Source: Adiantum capillus-veneris
Lineage: Eukaryota; Streptophyta; Polypodiopsida; Polypodiales; Pteridaceae
Reading direction: 5' to 3'
NCBI GenBank assembly: GCA_014529385.2
Contig: CM043971.1
Span: 32,009,209-32,073,208, forward strand
DNA: 64,000 nucleotides
The position numbers were made by a program, and so were the translations under genes. The notes beneath the pieces are model-generated. The model saw only the letters and a program-made list of their open reading frames with translations. It searched no databases and was not told the origin of the DNA. This document shows positions 31,503 to 43,799 of the stretch, piece by piece (position 1 is the stretch's first letter; every line of letters begins with the position of its first letter).

Positions 31503-33300
31503 CCCGAGAAAAAGATCTTCCTATTGGTTAATAAAACCTCTGCTAGAGAGGGCTACATCAACCATAAGGGGAGACTCCCAATGAAAAACACAGCATATGT
31601 ACAATGAGGGCTAGATCAAGAGATGGGAGGAGGGAAAAGCCACACAAGTAGACGGTAGAGCCATCTGAGCTCACCCCGGACCATGGTGAAGAAAGGCCCA
31701 GGGCGCTAGACTCCAAGGAACTCCTCTCTGCGCTCCGCATGCGGTCAGAGCTGCCCTGAAGTCTCTCGAACTGCACCCTGAGAGTATGGATCAACTCCGA
31801 TCAAAAATCTCGAACAGTCTCCGCTGGTGGCACAAGGTGAGCCTCGAAGATGTGGAAGCAGCGGGCCCGCCAAATGAACCATAGTGTCAGGTCACAGACG
31901 AGCTCCCAACACACCTCTCTCTCACTGCACCACTCCTGTGGGGTAAGCTCTGGCAGGCCCGAGTGTAGGTCGACCCCCCTGTATCACTATCAACCTGCTG
32001 GTGGAGGATAGCTCAAACTATAGTGCAGGGCCCGTGAGAGTGGACCAAGCAGCTACCCCCCAAGTGTATTGTCGTGTTGTGGAAAGAGTTGGCATTGGCC
32101 AAAGGACCCAAAGCCAAACCTTTTGTGCCATAGGCAGTCCCACAAACAATGACGCCGACTCTCCAAAGGATGGTCAAAAGCTGCACATGCTGCCGAAAGG
32201 CCACTATGTACTAGCCAGCTCCCCACTGTTGTAGCTCTATGTGCAACTAGCCACTGGAAGAGAGTGACTCCCCGCGGCTGTTTGGCGTCCCACAACCTCG
32301 CCCAAAAGGCTGACAAGAACTCAGCTGTGAGACCCTCCTCCTGCCAATGATGTGCTGCAGCAGGACGAGCCCCTCTCCGTGCTGCCAGTATGCGACGTCC
32401 CAATCGAACAGTGTACTGAAAGAAAGGGACCCCTGGATGGTCAGCTGAGGAGAAAGGGTCCCTCTAAAACCACTCTCCAAAATCCCACTGCACTCATGCC
32501 AGTGGACAGCTCTCCCAAGCCCAAAGCCTCCAGTGGCCTGTCTTAAGAGCTGCTGGGTCAGGATCGATGACAAGTCTCCCGCAGATGCCCAGTACTCGGA
32601 CCCTCTGAAAACGAAACTGCAACCTATGGAACCTCTACTGAGACTCTGTGTAGTCGACCCTCGCCCTCTATCTCGAAGAACATGGAGGGTAGTCTCTGAG
32701 CAAGCTCAAACTGCGATGAGGACCTCCAATGCGTGAAGACCCCCATCCATCTGGGAGCTGCTCTCTCTAGAGATGTGAGCCACTCAGCTAGTACTGCCTC
32801 TGTGATGTCCTGACACGTGCTCTACACGCCTCTCATGCCCTGCAGCTGGATGCTTTGTAACTCCTCTGGCAAGCCTGAGAACTGAAGCCAATCACCTAGA
32901 GTGCGTGTTGGACCCTCTACCATGGGACCCCAAGAAACATGAGGCCTACTACCAACCAAGTGGCCTCTTTGAGTGCTGACCATGAGGTTCCAAACAAGGG
33001 GTTGTCTCAAGTGCTCCTCCGTGTAGGTGGGCTCGTGCTGCTCCACGCCTCTCTGTAGTTGCTCCCAAGAGCGAAGCAGGCTCACAGCGAAACGACCTCC
33101 GGTATCCTGCTCGGACCAACTCTACGCATCTCTGCAAAGATCCATCTGATGGAAGGTCTCCAAGGGCCTCCTGCCTGAGGCACTCGAGCTCTAAGCCACT
33201 GAAGTAAAAACTCCTTCCAGGGCTCCTCCCCTGGAAGCAGTCCTCTGACCAAAAACTTCCCAAGAAGGGCTCTTCTCTGCGGTGCTGGGTCTATATCCCC
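31503..33300 (-). pseudogene. LINE E ORF2 C-terminal part and 3' region
   Basis: Minus-strand fragments contain HVSWGPMVEGPTRTLGDWLQ, FWARLWDAKQPRGVTLFQWL and a zinc-binding C-terminal motif of the zf-RVT type (ESRRHCLWDC, about 32120-32160). One Cys of its first pair is Phe. Frame changes are frequent. The same region is found in plus orientation at about 62900-64000 (LINE G), which confirms the family. Confidence 0.8.
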
Positions 33301-34800
33301 AACCCCCCCCTGAGAACAAGGTAGAGTGATGACCTGCCATGCTACTTTGGCCCGAGCTATCTGAGTGTCACGCCCTCACCAAAGAAAGTTCCTGATCAGC
33401 CTCTCTACCTAGCTGATGCAGGAGCTCGAGAAGATCCAACAAGATGATGTAATGTACCACATAGTAGCCAACAACACCTGGTTGGCCACTACAACTCTGC
33501 CTGCCAAAGAGAGTCGTGCCGAACTCCAATGTGCAACTTCCTCCTGATGGACAGGAGGAGGGGAGCGATCTGCTGCTCAAGAGACAAGTCCAGGCCAACC
33601 TCACAGCCCAAGTAGCGAACTGCAGTCCCTGGGGGAATCCATCTAAAACCCTCACCTGGCAGCCAATCAGGCGTAGGAGCACTACCAACCCAAAAAGCCA
33701 CTGTCTTCCTCTAGTTGATCAGTGCGCCTGATGCACAACAAAAAGTCTCAAGAGCCTGCTCACACCTATGCCAGTTGGCCTCCTAGCCTCCAAGTACAAA
33801 GCTCAGTCGTCTGCAAACTCAGCATCCAGTAGCACATCGCCCCAAAGCCACGTAGACCAACCTCCTCTAAAACCAAGAATCTGCTCATCGCCTCAGCATA
33901 GAACAGAAAGAGGAAGGGGGCTAGACGGCAGCCCTGTTTGACCGAGCGTGTGAGCATGAAACGGTCTCCTCTACCTCCTGCCAAAAGCACCTGACTGTGT
34001 GCACGTCTCTAGAGACCTGACACACCTCTGATCCAAGCATCTGAGAAGCCCATCCTACATAGAGTACCCTCCAAGAAGTCCCAATCAACCCTGAGAAGAA
34101 GTATCACAAGATTCTCACCTCGGAGGCATGCGAGGGCAGACGCCTCCCAAAAAGTGAAGATGTTGTCAAGGATATTGCGCTCCTTGACAAAACCTGTCTG
34201 GGTCCCATGTATAATGCTCTCTCAAACTCATAGCCTTGGCTAGAATTTTGTAGGATTAGTTGAGGATGTGACGGGCCGCCACTGTCGAATCTCATCCAAG
34301 GAGCCGCCCTCCTTGGGAATGAGGTAGATCAAGCCCTCACTCATGCTATCAGGCACCTCTTGTGTGCAAAGATGTACTAAAAAGTGCTGCAAAGGTCTAA
34401 GCCCATCAAGTCCTAGTACTCCAGGAAAAAATTGGGAGTCAAACCATCCTCACCGGGATAACTACCTCGGGGAAGTTCTATGAGGGCCGCATGGAGCTCC
34501 TCTAACTGGAGAAGGCAGTTCAAGCCAGCCTCTGGCACATCTCCTCAATTACAAGACAAGGCATCTGTGCCCAAACCTGCTCTCTGCATGCATCCTGACG
34601 CTCTGAATGAGGCTTTGCTGACAACAGGTCACGATAAAAGTCAGTAGCAACTGCACGCATGGCCTCTGGCTCTGAAACAATTGACGCGTCAGGTCTCCTC
34701 AACTGGCTAACACTGGTGTGCGCATGACGAGGTCCCGCTACCTCAAAGAAAGACCGAGTCACCCTATCACCCACCTGAGTCCATTGAGATGCCTGTCGAT
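33301..34800 (-). pseudogene. LINE E reverse transcriptase
   Basis: Recognisable by RSVKQGCRLAPFLFLFYAEA near 33890-33955 and by the catalytic FADD near 33806-33817, which is directly followed by a TGA. Further upstream blocks (VTRSFFEVAGPRHAHT, LRRPDAS) are spread over three frames up to about 34774. No functional enzyme can be made. Confidence 0.8.
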
Positions 34801-35707
34801 GGAAAGCAAACTCATGATGCCTCTCCTCTATGCTGGCGAGCTCCTGACGGGCCTAGCTGCAAAAAACTGCTCCTCCAACCAAGGACTGCCTGGACGCTGC
34901 TCTTGCATCCTCTGCAAGAAAGCAACACCCGTCGGAGACGCTGCTCCTCCTCCCTCGCTGTAGCCAGGCGGGCCATAGACTCCTGGAGAAAGAAACGACT
35001 AAGCTGAGCAAGTCCAAAGGCCACTCTATCAACAGGAGAGTCCTGCGTGTCCAAGCTCTATGTCCAAAGAGCCACCACTCGCTCTTTGAGCTCGGAGTCC
35101 AACAAGATCCTCTCAGGGATGCATAGCATCGTGCTCCCCCTCCTCTGTCTATTTGTCACCGTGAGGATCACTTGTGCATGGTCCGAAAAGATGTCCCAGC
35201 CAAGATGCAAACTGACCCATCCAAGTCACAAATGCGGTCACTAGCGTAGAACCGATCTATCCTAGATAGATTCACTCCAACTCTTCGATCAGAGCGAGAG
35301 AAAGCCAAGTTGTCAGGGGGTCTCACAAAACCTGAATGCTGCCAAACATCAGAAACCCTCATAGTCATACATAGCCGCTCCTAGGCTACCAACTCAGCCC
35401 CGTGCACAATGACATGGCCACCTCCAATCCGATCAGAGGGGTACTCCAACATGTTGAAGTCCCCCCCAACACACCACTGCTCTGCATGCGACAAAGACTC
35501 TACAACATGAGACAAGAACTCTACTCGTGCACTTGTCACATTGGGTGCATAAATGTTCAGGAAACCCATGAGGCAACCCTGAACCTGCATAGTAATCCAC
35601 TGAGCTCTACCTGGTACAATAATACCTCTGCCCACAATGGCCTGCTGCAAAGAATATGCAATAGTCATACATACCGCTCCCTGGATGCCTCCAGGTCCAA
35701 ATGTAGC
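34801..35707 (-). pseudogene. LINE E endonuclease C-terminal part
   Basis: AP-endonuclease-type sequence: GFLNIYAPNVTSARVEFL and GGDFNMLEYPSDRIGG at about 35400-35590, including the catalytic D/N pair. Downstream are IDRFYASDRIC and VNLSRIDRF-type blocks near 35230-35300. The beginning of the domain lies on the other side of element B at 58906-59111. Confidence 0.85.
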
Positions 35708-36175
35708 TGTAACACACTTGGACACTCCAAATCGAGAATCTACCGCAACACCACAAAAGATCACTTCAAAACAATTCACAGTTCACAATTGGTTCGACAC
35801 TGCCCAGTGGAGTTCTATGCCTAGAGATATTGGCCCCATAGACTAGCGCCCCTTTCGGTATTTCTTTTTGTATTAATCTGTGTTCAAAGTACAAGAGTGC
35901 AAGCAAGCGCTCACACTTAGACCCTGCGTCCAGATGCCCTCATAAAATAAAGCAAAGGCTCTTTCTCTCTCTCTCCTATATGCTTTAGTAAAATAAAGAA
36001 ACTTTCAAAATTGTGGGATTTCAGCCTTGCATAGCCAAAAGAAAATCCTAAAAATTGCCACTGTTTTTTTCTTGATGCCGCAAACGCGGAAGTCCGTACA
36101 GCTGCCACGTGGCATCCAGCCCGTGAAAAGCACCGTAGATTCCGGCAGCCTGCCAAGTCAGCATTTTCAGGTCTC
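35708..36175 (-). repeat. element B 3' LTR, left part
   Basis: Matches 58369 to about 58840. The sequence stops at GTCTC (36171-36175), which is repeated at 43080-43084, where the LTR resumes. Confidence 0.93.
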
Positions 36176-37678
36176 TGTAACTATGTCAGACTTTGTAAAT
36201 AATTAATGTATTTACGAGGAAAAAGAATCATCTAAATAGTTGTGTACACATTAGAATAGATCTAGCAGTTCTGGGACCTCAGGTACGCCCAAGTTTGGGC
36301 CAGTGCACCTCAGGGAGACTCTAGCAGAAAATACCGTAGTGATTGGGAAATCGGGTCTTCAATGAAGGGATCGATAGTAGCCTCAGATTTCAGGCTCAGA
36401 AAAATACGCGCGCTAGTGCAAGCACAGGAATGAGATGGGGTCCTTAGAATAATAACCCTAAGGCCTGAATTATTTTACGGCCTTAGGATAAGTCAGTTAA
36501 AGTATTTTTAAAGTGTTTATGCCGAACCAAATGACCGGACAAGTGCGAACAGGTAATGCCAGAGCAGTGCGGGTACGGCATTGTGCTGAGGAGGGAGCAG
36601 GTAACAGTTTCATTAGTTGCATCTATATGTGCAGTTGTGGTTCAATTTGCACATTTCATTAATAGTTTGTGAACTTTTAAAAGTGAAAGTTGAAGGGGTT
36701 TTAAGTTATTAAGTGTGCCAAGTGGCACACTTACCAATGCAAACTAACCCTCTCACTCTCACTCTCACCCTCACCCTCTCTCTCGTCCTAGCGCCCCCTC
36801 TTCTTGCTGGCTTGATAAGAGGCCCCCCTCCCCCACTTCTTAGGTTGGCAGTGCCCCTACCCCCCCTATTGTGAGTATGCTCTACGCATTGAAGCCCTCC
36901 ATGGAAGCTTGAGAGCAGCCCCTTGCGACATACGTGGTGGCCTCGTGCTCCCATTGTCTAGAACAAGGGTTCTCATGGCCATAGCCAGCTTTCGGTAAAG
37001 TTTCACCGCGAGAAGTTGCAGCGGGCACTCTCTTCGTAGAGTGTGGTGGCTGTAAATTCTCTGTTTTCAGCCCCTAATCATCTCTTTTAGGGTGAATTTC
37101 AGCAATATACACATAGAATCTAGTTCTTCTCTACCTACACTACGCATACACAAAGTTTGGTGCGATTCCATCGCGAAAAGGTCTCTATTTCGGCTTTGGA
37201 AGGTGCTCAGGTAACATTTTCAGGTTATGTGCACAAAATTACAGCAAGCATGTGTGCGTGCATTTTGCGTGTTTCTCCCTTGTTTTTGTTGCAGGAATGA
37301 TTATGCAAATAGGGACACAGTTAGCGGAAGGTAGACTCTCATTTTCGAGAGCTTCCGTTGAGTTTTGGTGGAAGATAGACTCTCGTTTTCGAGAGCTACC
37401 CAAAATCTCATAGAGGGAAAATCCTCTCAGTATTCAGAGAGTAGCTTTCGCACTCTCTCAATCAGAAGAGAAAAGAAAGAATAGAGGACGGGCTATTGCC
37501 CCGTTCTTGTGCTTGTAAAGATTCTCCCTTAGTAATAACGGTATCTCTTTATGGGGGGGGGGACCAACCCATCTTCTGGTCTCCAATGAAATGTCAAGCT
37601 TTCTCTATCTCTCTCTAATTCTCTTGAGTATTTGAAGTACAATTAAAAGTCAGTTTACGCTTCCGTATTTTTGTGACA
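36176..37678 (+). repeat. element C 5' LTR
   Basis: 1503 bp, TG...CA ends. It contains CTCACTCTCACCCT-type low-complexity sequence near 36748-36785 and a palindromic CCTAAGGCCTGAATTATTTTACGGCCTTAGG-type stretch near 36450-36485. Both are also in the other LTR. Confidence 0.95.
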
Positions 37679-37679
37679 A

Positions 37680-37691
37680 TGGTATCAGAGG
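37680..37691 (+). promoter_or_regulatory. element C primer binding site (initiator tRNA-Met)
   Basis: TGGTATCAGAGG two bases after the LTR, complementary to the 3' end of plant initiator tRNA-Met over 11 bases. Confidence 0.93.
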
Positions 37692-37744
37692 AAAGTCATC
37701 TCTCTCTTCCTTAAGGGATTGACGACTCTTGGCAGACTGCATAA

Positions 37745-39196
37745 ATGGGAGGACGCAAGGTAGAGTTCTCTCTCCTTCAACAGCAGGTGGTAGAGTTGCA
37801 AAAAGGTCTCTCCCATCCAAAAGTCCAAAAGATTCTCCATACTCTTGAGAAAGGGAAGGAGAAAGTGCCGATGTGGTCGGGAGAAATCCCGCAGAACCCA
37901 AAGGCGCCAGAACCAAGGAAAACTCCTTTAATTGGAACCTCCCGCATGCACGAGAGGCAGAGGAAACCTCCAGAACGTCATGTGCGGTTTAATCCAAAGG
38001 TTCAAGAGCATGATCCTCTTGATTCCCCTCAGTTCTCTTTCATGAAGGATCTGGATGACATAGTCGCTCTGGAAGACATGTTTCTTGATGATCCGTCGCA
38101 GCAAGAAGTACATTCAAGGGAAAGGACTCCTGTCCACAAAGAGTCTAAGCATAGAAAGAAGGAGCACCATAAGAAGAAACACCACAGGCAGAAAACATTT
38201 AAGTCGGGAGACAAAGATGTGAAATTCGACACCTACAATGGACGGCGTGATAATGAAAAAGCTTTGGCTTTCATCCGCCAATTTGAAGTTGCATTTGCAA
38301 AAGGGAACTTTAAAGAAAGATCCAAGCTTTGCCATGTCAATATGTACCTGAAAGGCACCGCCAGCAGTTGGTGGTTAACCTTGATCTTGGAAAATCGCAA
38401 ACCCCAAGATTGGACTAATTTCAAGAAGGAGTTCTACGCACAGTTCCTTCCTCCAGACTATGAGAAAGAGGTAAAGAAAGAATGGGATCGACTCTCACAG
38501 TCAGAGAACAAAACTGTTCCACGCTATGTGGATAGGTTTTGGGACGTTCTCTTGAAAGTCACTCCATTCAAGAAGATTGACGATTCGGAGAAGATGCGCA
38601 AGTTTGAAGCAGGATTGCATGAAGCCTTGCAAAAGGCTATGAAGCTTTACCCTCGACGTAACTTGCAGATACTTATGACATCAGCTCGCATAGCTGATGG
38701 AATACATGACAAGGGTACTCCTAGGAAGATGGAGCAAAGCACTTATCATGCCAAGCAGAAGGCTCTCCATGAGCAGCCTACCTCTACTTCTTCTTCTCAA
38801 AAGAAGAAAAGAACCGCCTCTGAAGCAGAAGCAAAGCCAAATCAGCCCCCTTATCGAGTTAGTCTAATGCAGCAAGAGGAAATTCTCAAGCAGGTTAACA
38901 AACTTTTGGAGAAGGGCTTAATAAGGCCTAGTACTTCTCCATATTGTTCACCTGTCTTGCTAGTACAGAAAAAGGATAGCACATTCCGCATGTGCATAGA
39001 CTTTAGATCTCTAAACAAGATCACAATCAAGAATCGATTTCCAATCCCTCAGATTGACGACATTCTTGACAAGTTACAAGGAGCAAGTGTCTTTAGTCGT
39101 ATAGACTTGAAGAGCGGTTATCATCAAATCCGCATAGCTCCTCAGGATGTGCATAAGACTTCATTTAGAACAACCTTCGGGTTGTATGAATTCTAG
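37745..39196 (+). CDS. element C gag fused in frame to RT by an internal deletion
   Basis: 483 codons. Residues 1-158 are hydrophilic with a Lys/His-rich stretch ([12 protein letters not shown]). About residues 159-320 are the gag capsid domain ([30 protein letters not shown]). At about residue 363 the chain passes directly into the start of RT ([48 protein letters not shown]). The gag zinc knuckle and the whole protease are missing, about 250 codons or more compared with relatives B and D. The frame ends at YEF because one C is lost from the FLVMPFG codons. The next piece continues from 39196. The ATG at 37745 lies about 50 bp after the primer site. Confidence 0.9.
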   Translation: MGGRKVEFSLLQQQVVELQKGLSHPKVQKILHTLEKGKEKVPMWSGEIPQNPKAPEPRKTPLIGTSRMHERQRKPPERHVRFNPKVQEHDPLDSPQFSFMKDLDDIVALEDMFLDDPSQQEVHSRERTPVHKESKHRKKEHHKKKHHRQKTFKSGDKDVKFDTYNGRRDNEKALAFIRQFEVAFAKGNFKERSKLCHVNMYLKGTASSWWLTLILENRKPQDWTNFKKEFYAQFLPPDYEKEVKKEWDRLSQSENKTVPRYVDRFWDVLLKVTPFKKIDDSEKMRKFEAGLHEALQKAMKLYPRRNLQILMTSARIADGIHDKGTPRKMEQSTYHAKQKALHEQPTSTSSSQKKKRTASEAEAKPNQPPYRVSLMQQEEILKQVNKLLEKGLIRPSTSPYCSPVLLVQKKDSTFRMCIDFRSLNKITIKNRFPIPQIDDILDKLQGASVFSRIDLKSGYHQIRIAPQDVHKTSFRTTFGLYEF

Positions 39197-40209
39197 TGAT
39201 GCCTTTTGGACTCACTAATGCACCAGCCACATTCAACAGAATGATGGATAGAATCTTTCACTCATATAGAAGCTTTACAGGCGTTTTCTTTGATGACATC
39301 TTAATCTTCTCAGAGACGGAAGACGAACACTATAAGCATCTCGCATTAGTGTTTGAAGAATTACGCAAACACAAATTATTTGTGAATGCTAAGAAGAGTG
39401 AGTTCTTTTTAAAAGAAATCCACTATTTGGGCCATATAGTATCTCATAACCAAGTGAGAATGGACCCTGATAAGATTCAAGCAGTTGTAGAATGGCCTAC
39501 GCCATCTACAGTACATGATGTACGAAGTTTCCTTGGCCTCTGCTCTTATTATCGGCGTTTCATTCGAGCCTTTGCCGCTATAGCAGGTCCTCTCCACCAT
39601 GACCTGACAAAGAAGCGGATTCCATTCCATTGGGGGTCTGGACAAAAACAAGCTTTTGAAAAGCTTAAGTATCTACTCAGTCACTGACCTTTTCTCACCG
39701 TCCCTGATCTTCGCAAACCTTTCGAGGTATATTGCGATGCATCTGGAGATTGTGTAGGAGCAGTCTTGAACCAAGAGGGTCGCGCCATAGCCTACGAAAG
39801 TAGGCGCCTTAAAGATGCAGAGTTGCATGTTTCCATATACGAGAAAGAGCTAATGGCAGTAATTCATGCTCTTTCCATTTGGAAACACTATCTGTTAGGA
39901 GCTGATTTTATTATCAAGACAGATCATCAGAGTCTTCGTTACTTTCTCACACAGCGAAAGTTATCAGAAATGCAGATGAGATGGGCCAACTTTCTTTCAA
40001 TGTTCCATTTTCAGATTTTACACACTTCTGGAACAAAGAATGCAGTTGTAGATGCTCTCTCCAGGCGTCCAAAGATCAATGCACTGACAACAATTTATCA
40101 CAAGGAACTCGAATCTCTCAGTGAGATGTATCCTCAAGATCCATACTTCGCTACAATTTGGGCAGATCTTCAAGCTGGTCGGTCACTCAAGGCCACCTTA
40201 TTCCATTAG
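39197..40209 (+). pseudogene. element C RT C-terminal part and RNase H
   Basis: Continues the RT in a new frame: [25 protein letters not shown] (catalytic DD) and the thumb RSFLGLCSYYRRF. A TGA at about 39685 follows LKYLLSH. In the same frame RNase H goes on with VYCDASGDCVGAV, VSIYEKELMAVIHAL, KTDHQSLRYF and VVDALSRRP. The frame ends at 40209, where the integrase begins in another frame. Confidence 0.9.
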
Positions 40210-41560
40210 GGATAATAGGCTCTATCATCAACAAGCAATATGCATAGCTCAGCCTTTACGACAAAAGGTGATGGATGAAGCACATAATTCTCCTTATGCC
40301 GGACATCGGGGAATTGCTGCTACCACTAGTGCCCTCGAAAGGTATTTCTTTTGGCCAACACTCCGTGCGGACATTGAAAAACAACATGTACGTGAGTGTT
40401 TAGTCTACCAAAAAGTAAAATATGACAGACATAAGGTTTATGGCAAGCTTCAGCCACTCCCTGTGCCTAACACGCCATGGGAAAGTATTGCCATGGATTT
40501 TATTACGGATCTTCCTAGATCCAATGGAAATGATGCAATCTGGACTATAGTAGACAAATTCAATAAGAAAGCACATTTCCTTCCAGTAAAGAAGACGATC
40601 AAAGCTGATCACATGGCTAGAATATTTCTAGCTCAGATTTTTAAACACCATGGATTGCCAAAGACTGTTGTCAACGATAGAGATCCTCGGATGACTAGTC
40701 TATTTTGGCAGGCATTGTTTGAAAACTTGGGAACTAAGCTTCATTTTTCATCAGCTTATCATCCTCAAACAGATAGTCAAAGTGAAATCGCTAATGCCAC
40801 TGTTTTAGACCTCCTCAAGTGCTATGTTTCGGAACGACAATCCGAATGGGAACAGTACTTACTGATAGTTAAGTTTGCGTATAATAATACCATCCATTCC
40901 TCAACTGGTAAAGCTCCCTTCAAAATTATTTATGGGAAGCCACTCTTACTTCCTATTATGGTTACCAAAGAAAACATTTTCACTGCAGATGAATTTGTGC
41001 GCAATATTGCCTATCAACAAATAAAGCAAGCAATTCTACGTTCTCAAGAACAACAGAAGAGAAAAGCAGACAAGCACAGAAGGAATCTCAATCTTGGAAA
41101 AGGACAATATGTCCTGCTTCGCTTTGAGAAAGCTAGATAGAAAAAGCAGGTCGAAAAAGGGAAAGTTGTCAAACTTTCCCATAGATTTTACGACCCTTTC
41201 AAAATTACACAAAAAGTCAATGATGTGACTTTTAGATTGGATTTGCCTTCTCAGTGGCGCATCCATAATGCTTTTCATGTAAGTCTCCTCCGACCATATG
41301 TTGGACCTCCTCCAGTGGCGCGAGTACAACAAGATCCTCCAGATCCTCCAGAAGTCAAAGAGACTGAGGAAATCCTTCAACCTGAACAGATAATACACCA
41401 CTCTAAGAGACAACTCAAGTCAAGAAGCCTACATCGAAAGTATTTAGTCAAGTTCAAGAATTACACCCCTTTAGAGTGGATGATTGAGTCCGATCTTAAG
41501 GACTACCCAGACATCTTGCACAGTTATGTTGACGCTCTACAATTGAGGTCAACTGTTTAG
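40190..41560 (+). pseudogene. element C integrase and chromodomain
   Basis: The HHCC motif has lost its last Cys (RECLVYQ for CxxC). The catalytic residues are present: MDFITDLP, VNDRDPRM and HPQTDSQSEIAN. A TAG after FEKAR at 41138-41140 interrupts the C-terminal domain, which goes on in the same frame (HRFYDPFKI, FHVSLLRPYVG). At the end is a chromodomain: EQIIHHSKRQL, RKYLVKFKNYTPLEWMIESDL. This places the element among the chromoviruses. Confidence 0.9.
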
Positions 41561-41572
41561 AACCAACAGGGA

Positions 41573-43079
41573 TGTAACTATGTCAGACTTTGTAAATAAT
41601 TAATGTATTTACGAGGAAAAAGAATCATCTAAATAGTTGTGTACACATTAGAATAGATCTAGCAGTTCTCGAGCCTCAGGTGTGCCCAAGTTTGGGCCAG
41701 TGCACCTCAGGGAGACTCTAGCAGAAAATACCGTAGTGATTGGGAAATCGGGTCTTCAATGAAGGGATCGATAGTAGCCTCAGATTTCAGGCTCAGAAAA
41801 ATACGCAGGCTAGTGCAAGCACAGGAATGAGATGGGGTCCTTAGAATAATAACCCTAAGGCCTGAATTATTTTACGGCCTTAGGATAAGTCAGTTAAAGT
41901 ATTTTTAAAGTGTTTATGCCGGACCAAATGACCGGACAAGTGCGAACAGGTAATGCCAGAGCAGTGCGGGTACGGCATTGTGCTGAGGAGGGAGCAGGTA
42001 ACAGTTTCATTAGTTGCATCTATGTGTGCAGTTGTGGTTCAATTTGCACATTTCATTAATAGTTTGTGAACTTTTAAAAGTGAAAGTTGAAGGGGTTTTA
42101 AGTTATTAAGTGTGCCAAGTGGCACACTTACCAATGCAAACTAACCCTCTCACTCTCACTCTCACCCTCACCCTCTCTCTCGTCCTAGCGCCCCCTCTTC
42201 TTGCTGGCTTGATAAGAGGCCCCCCTCCCCCACTTCTCAGGTTGGCAGTGCCCCTACCCCCCCTATTGTGAGTATGCTCTACGCATTGAAGCCCTCCATG
42301 GAAGCTTGAGAGCAGCCCCTTGCGACATACGTGGTGGCCTCGTGCTCCCATTGTCTAGAACAAGGGTTCTCATGGCCATAGCCAGCTTTCGGTAAAGTTT
42401 CACCGCGAGAAGTTGCAGCGGGCACTCTCTTCGTAGAGTGTGGTGGCTGTAAATTCTCTGTTTTCAGCCCCTAATCATCTCTTTTAGGGTGAATTTCAGC
42501 AAAATACACATAGATTCTAGTTCTTCTCTACCTACACTACGCATACACAAAGTTTGGTGCGATTCCATCCCGAAAAAGGTCTCTATTTCGGCTTTGGAAG
42601 GTGCTCAGGTAACATTTTCAAGTTATGTGCACAAAATTACAGCAAGCATGTGTGCGTGCATTTTGCATGTTTCTCCCTTGTTTTTGTTGCAGCAATGATT
42701 ATGCAAATAGGGACACAGTTAGCGGAAGGTAGACTCTCATTTTCGAGAGCTTCCGTTGAGTTTTGGTGGAAGATACACTCTCGTTTTCGAGAGCTACCCA
42801 AAATCTCATAGTAGAGGGAAAATCCTCTCAGTATTCAGAGAGTAGCTTTCGCACTCTCTCAGTCAGAAGCAGAAAAGAAAGAATAGAGGACGGGCTATTG
42901 CCCCGTTCTTGTGCTTGTAAAGATTCTCCCTTAGTAATAAAGATAATCTCTTTATGGGGGGGGACCAGCCCATCTTCTGGTCTCCAATGAAGTGTCAAGC
43001 TTTCTCTATCTCTCTCTAATTCTCTTGAGTTTTTGAAGTACAATTAAAATTCAGTTTACGCTTCCGTATTTTTGTGACA
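41573..43079 (+). repeat. element C 3' LTR
   Basis: 1507 bp, near-identical to 36176-37678. It is preceded by a poor polypurine tract (ACAGGGA). Confidence 0.95.
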
Positions 43080-43084
43080 GTCTC

Positions 43085-43143
43085 TCCCGGGCTGTCCATA
43101 CGGGAGTGTGTGAACCGAGCAGCCACGTCACCAAGTTGTGACA
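43085..43143 (-). repeat. element B 3' LTR, right part
   Basis: Resumes the LTR at TCCCGGGCTGTCC and ends TTGTGACA. With 35708-36175 it gives 527 bp, against 532 in the other LTR. Confidence 0.93.
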
Positions 43144-43155
43144 TACCCCCCTCTT
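43144..43155 (-). promoter_or_regulatory. element B polypurine tract
   Basis: The minus strand reads AAGAGGGGGGTA immediately before the 3' LTR. Confidence 0.85.
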
Positions 43156-43799
43156 GAAAGCATTGTAATCGCCCTTGATTACCCCTACAAAATAGACAGA
43201 GGCCATAAACCGTCTTAGCAGACACTCACTATTAGTACCGACGCACTAGGAACACACATCTAGCACATGTACCAATCAACAGTCACATCACACGACATCA
43301 CAAGACATCACATGACAAATCACATTTAACATTCATTCGGATCTTAGACCATGATTTTATCGGCAATGCAGTTAGCAGTCACATCTAGATCCACTCAGGA
43401 CCTCATAGATGCCCGATTGACTAACCCCTACTGCAGCCATGTCTATTCGAGATCATTCAGACGAAAATGCTGCAGTCATTTCGTCTATCAGTTCCTGCAC
43501 TTAAAAGCAAGTCAAGAACAAATCAGTTTCATACTCCGGAATTCTATTTCATAAAGTCATACAGCAGAACACTGTCAACTCTCAGTATCCCTGAACCTCA
43601 AAGAGACATCAGTGACACTAGTATTCTAAAAATCAAGTCATCTGTTGACAAAGGAGCGGAGTAACTCCCCTCTTGTGCAACCCACTGCACCAAATCTCCG
43701 GCCAAGCTGAATTCGGGGTTCCATTTGGAGTAGACTATGCTAAACCAAAAGCTTCAAGGTAAAGGTTCACAATCTGAGGAGTATCTGCTAGGTCCTCCT
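43156..43799. other. element B non-coding 3' region
   Basis: About 640 bp between the chromodomain end and the polypurine tract. It has a small GACATCA-type repeat near 43285-43320. I see no gene. Confidence 0.5.

Larger units (their letters stand above)
36176..43079 (+). mobile_element. element C: chromodomain Ty3 retrotransposon
   Basis: A 6.9-kb plus-strand element inserted in the 3' LTR of B with a perfect GTCTC target duplication (36171-36175, 43080-43084). LTRs of ~1.5 kb begin TGTAACTATG and end TTTTTGTGACA, and differ by only about 1.5-2% by eye. The primer site TGGTATCAGAG(G) follows. The internal part is gag fused to RT by a deletion, then RNase H, integrase and chromodomain. It lacks the zinc knuckle and protease and has several stops. 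A young insertion with old-looking coding damage suggests that it moved using proteins of a relative. Confidence 0.95.

Noticed and set aside
36709-36954. 81-codon minus ORF with RVRVRVRG, also at 42106-42351
   Set aside because: It is in both LTRs of element C and is made by CTCACTCTCACC-type repeats; identical occurrence reflects LTR duplication only.
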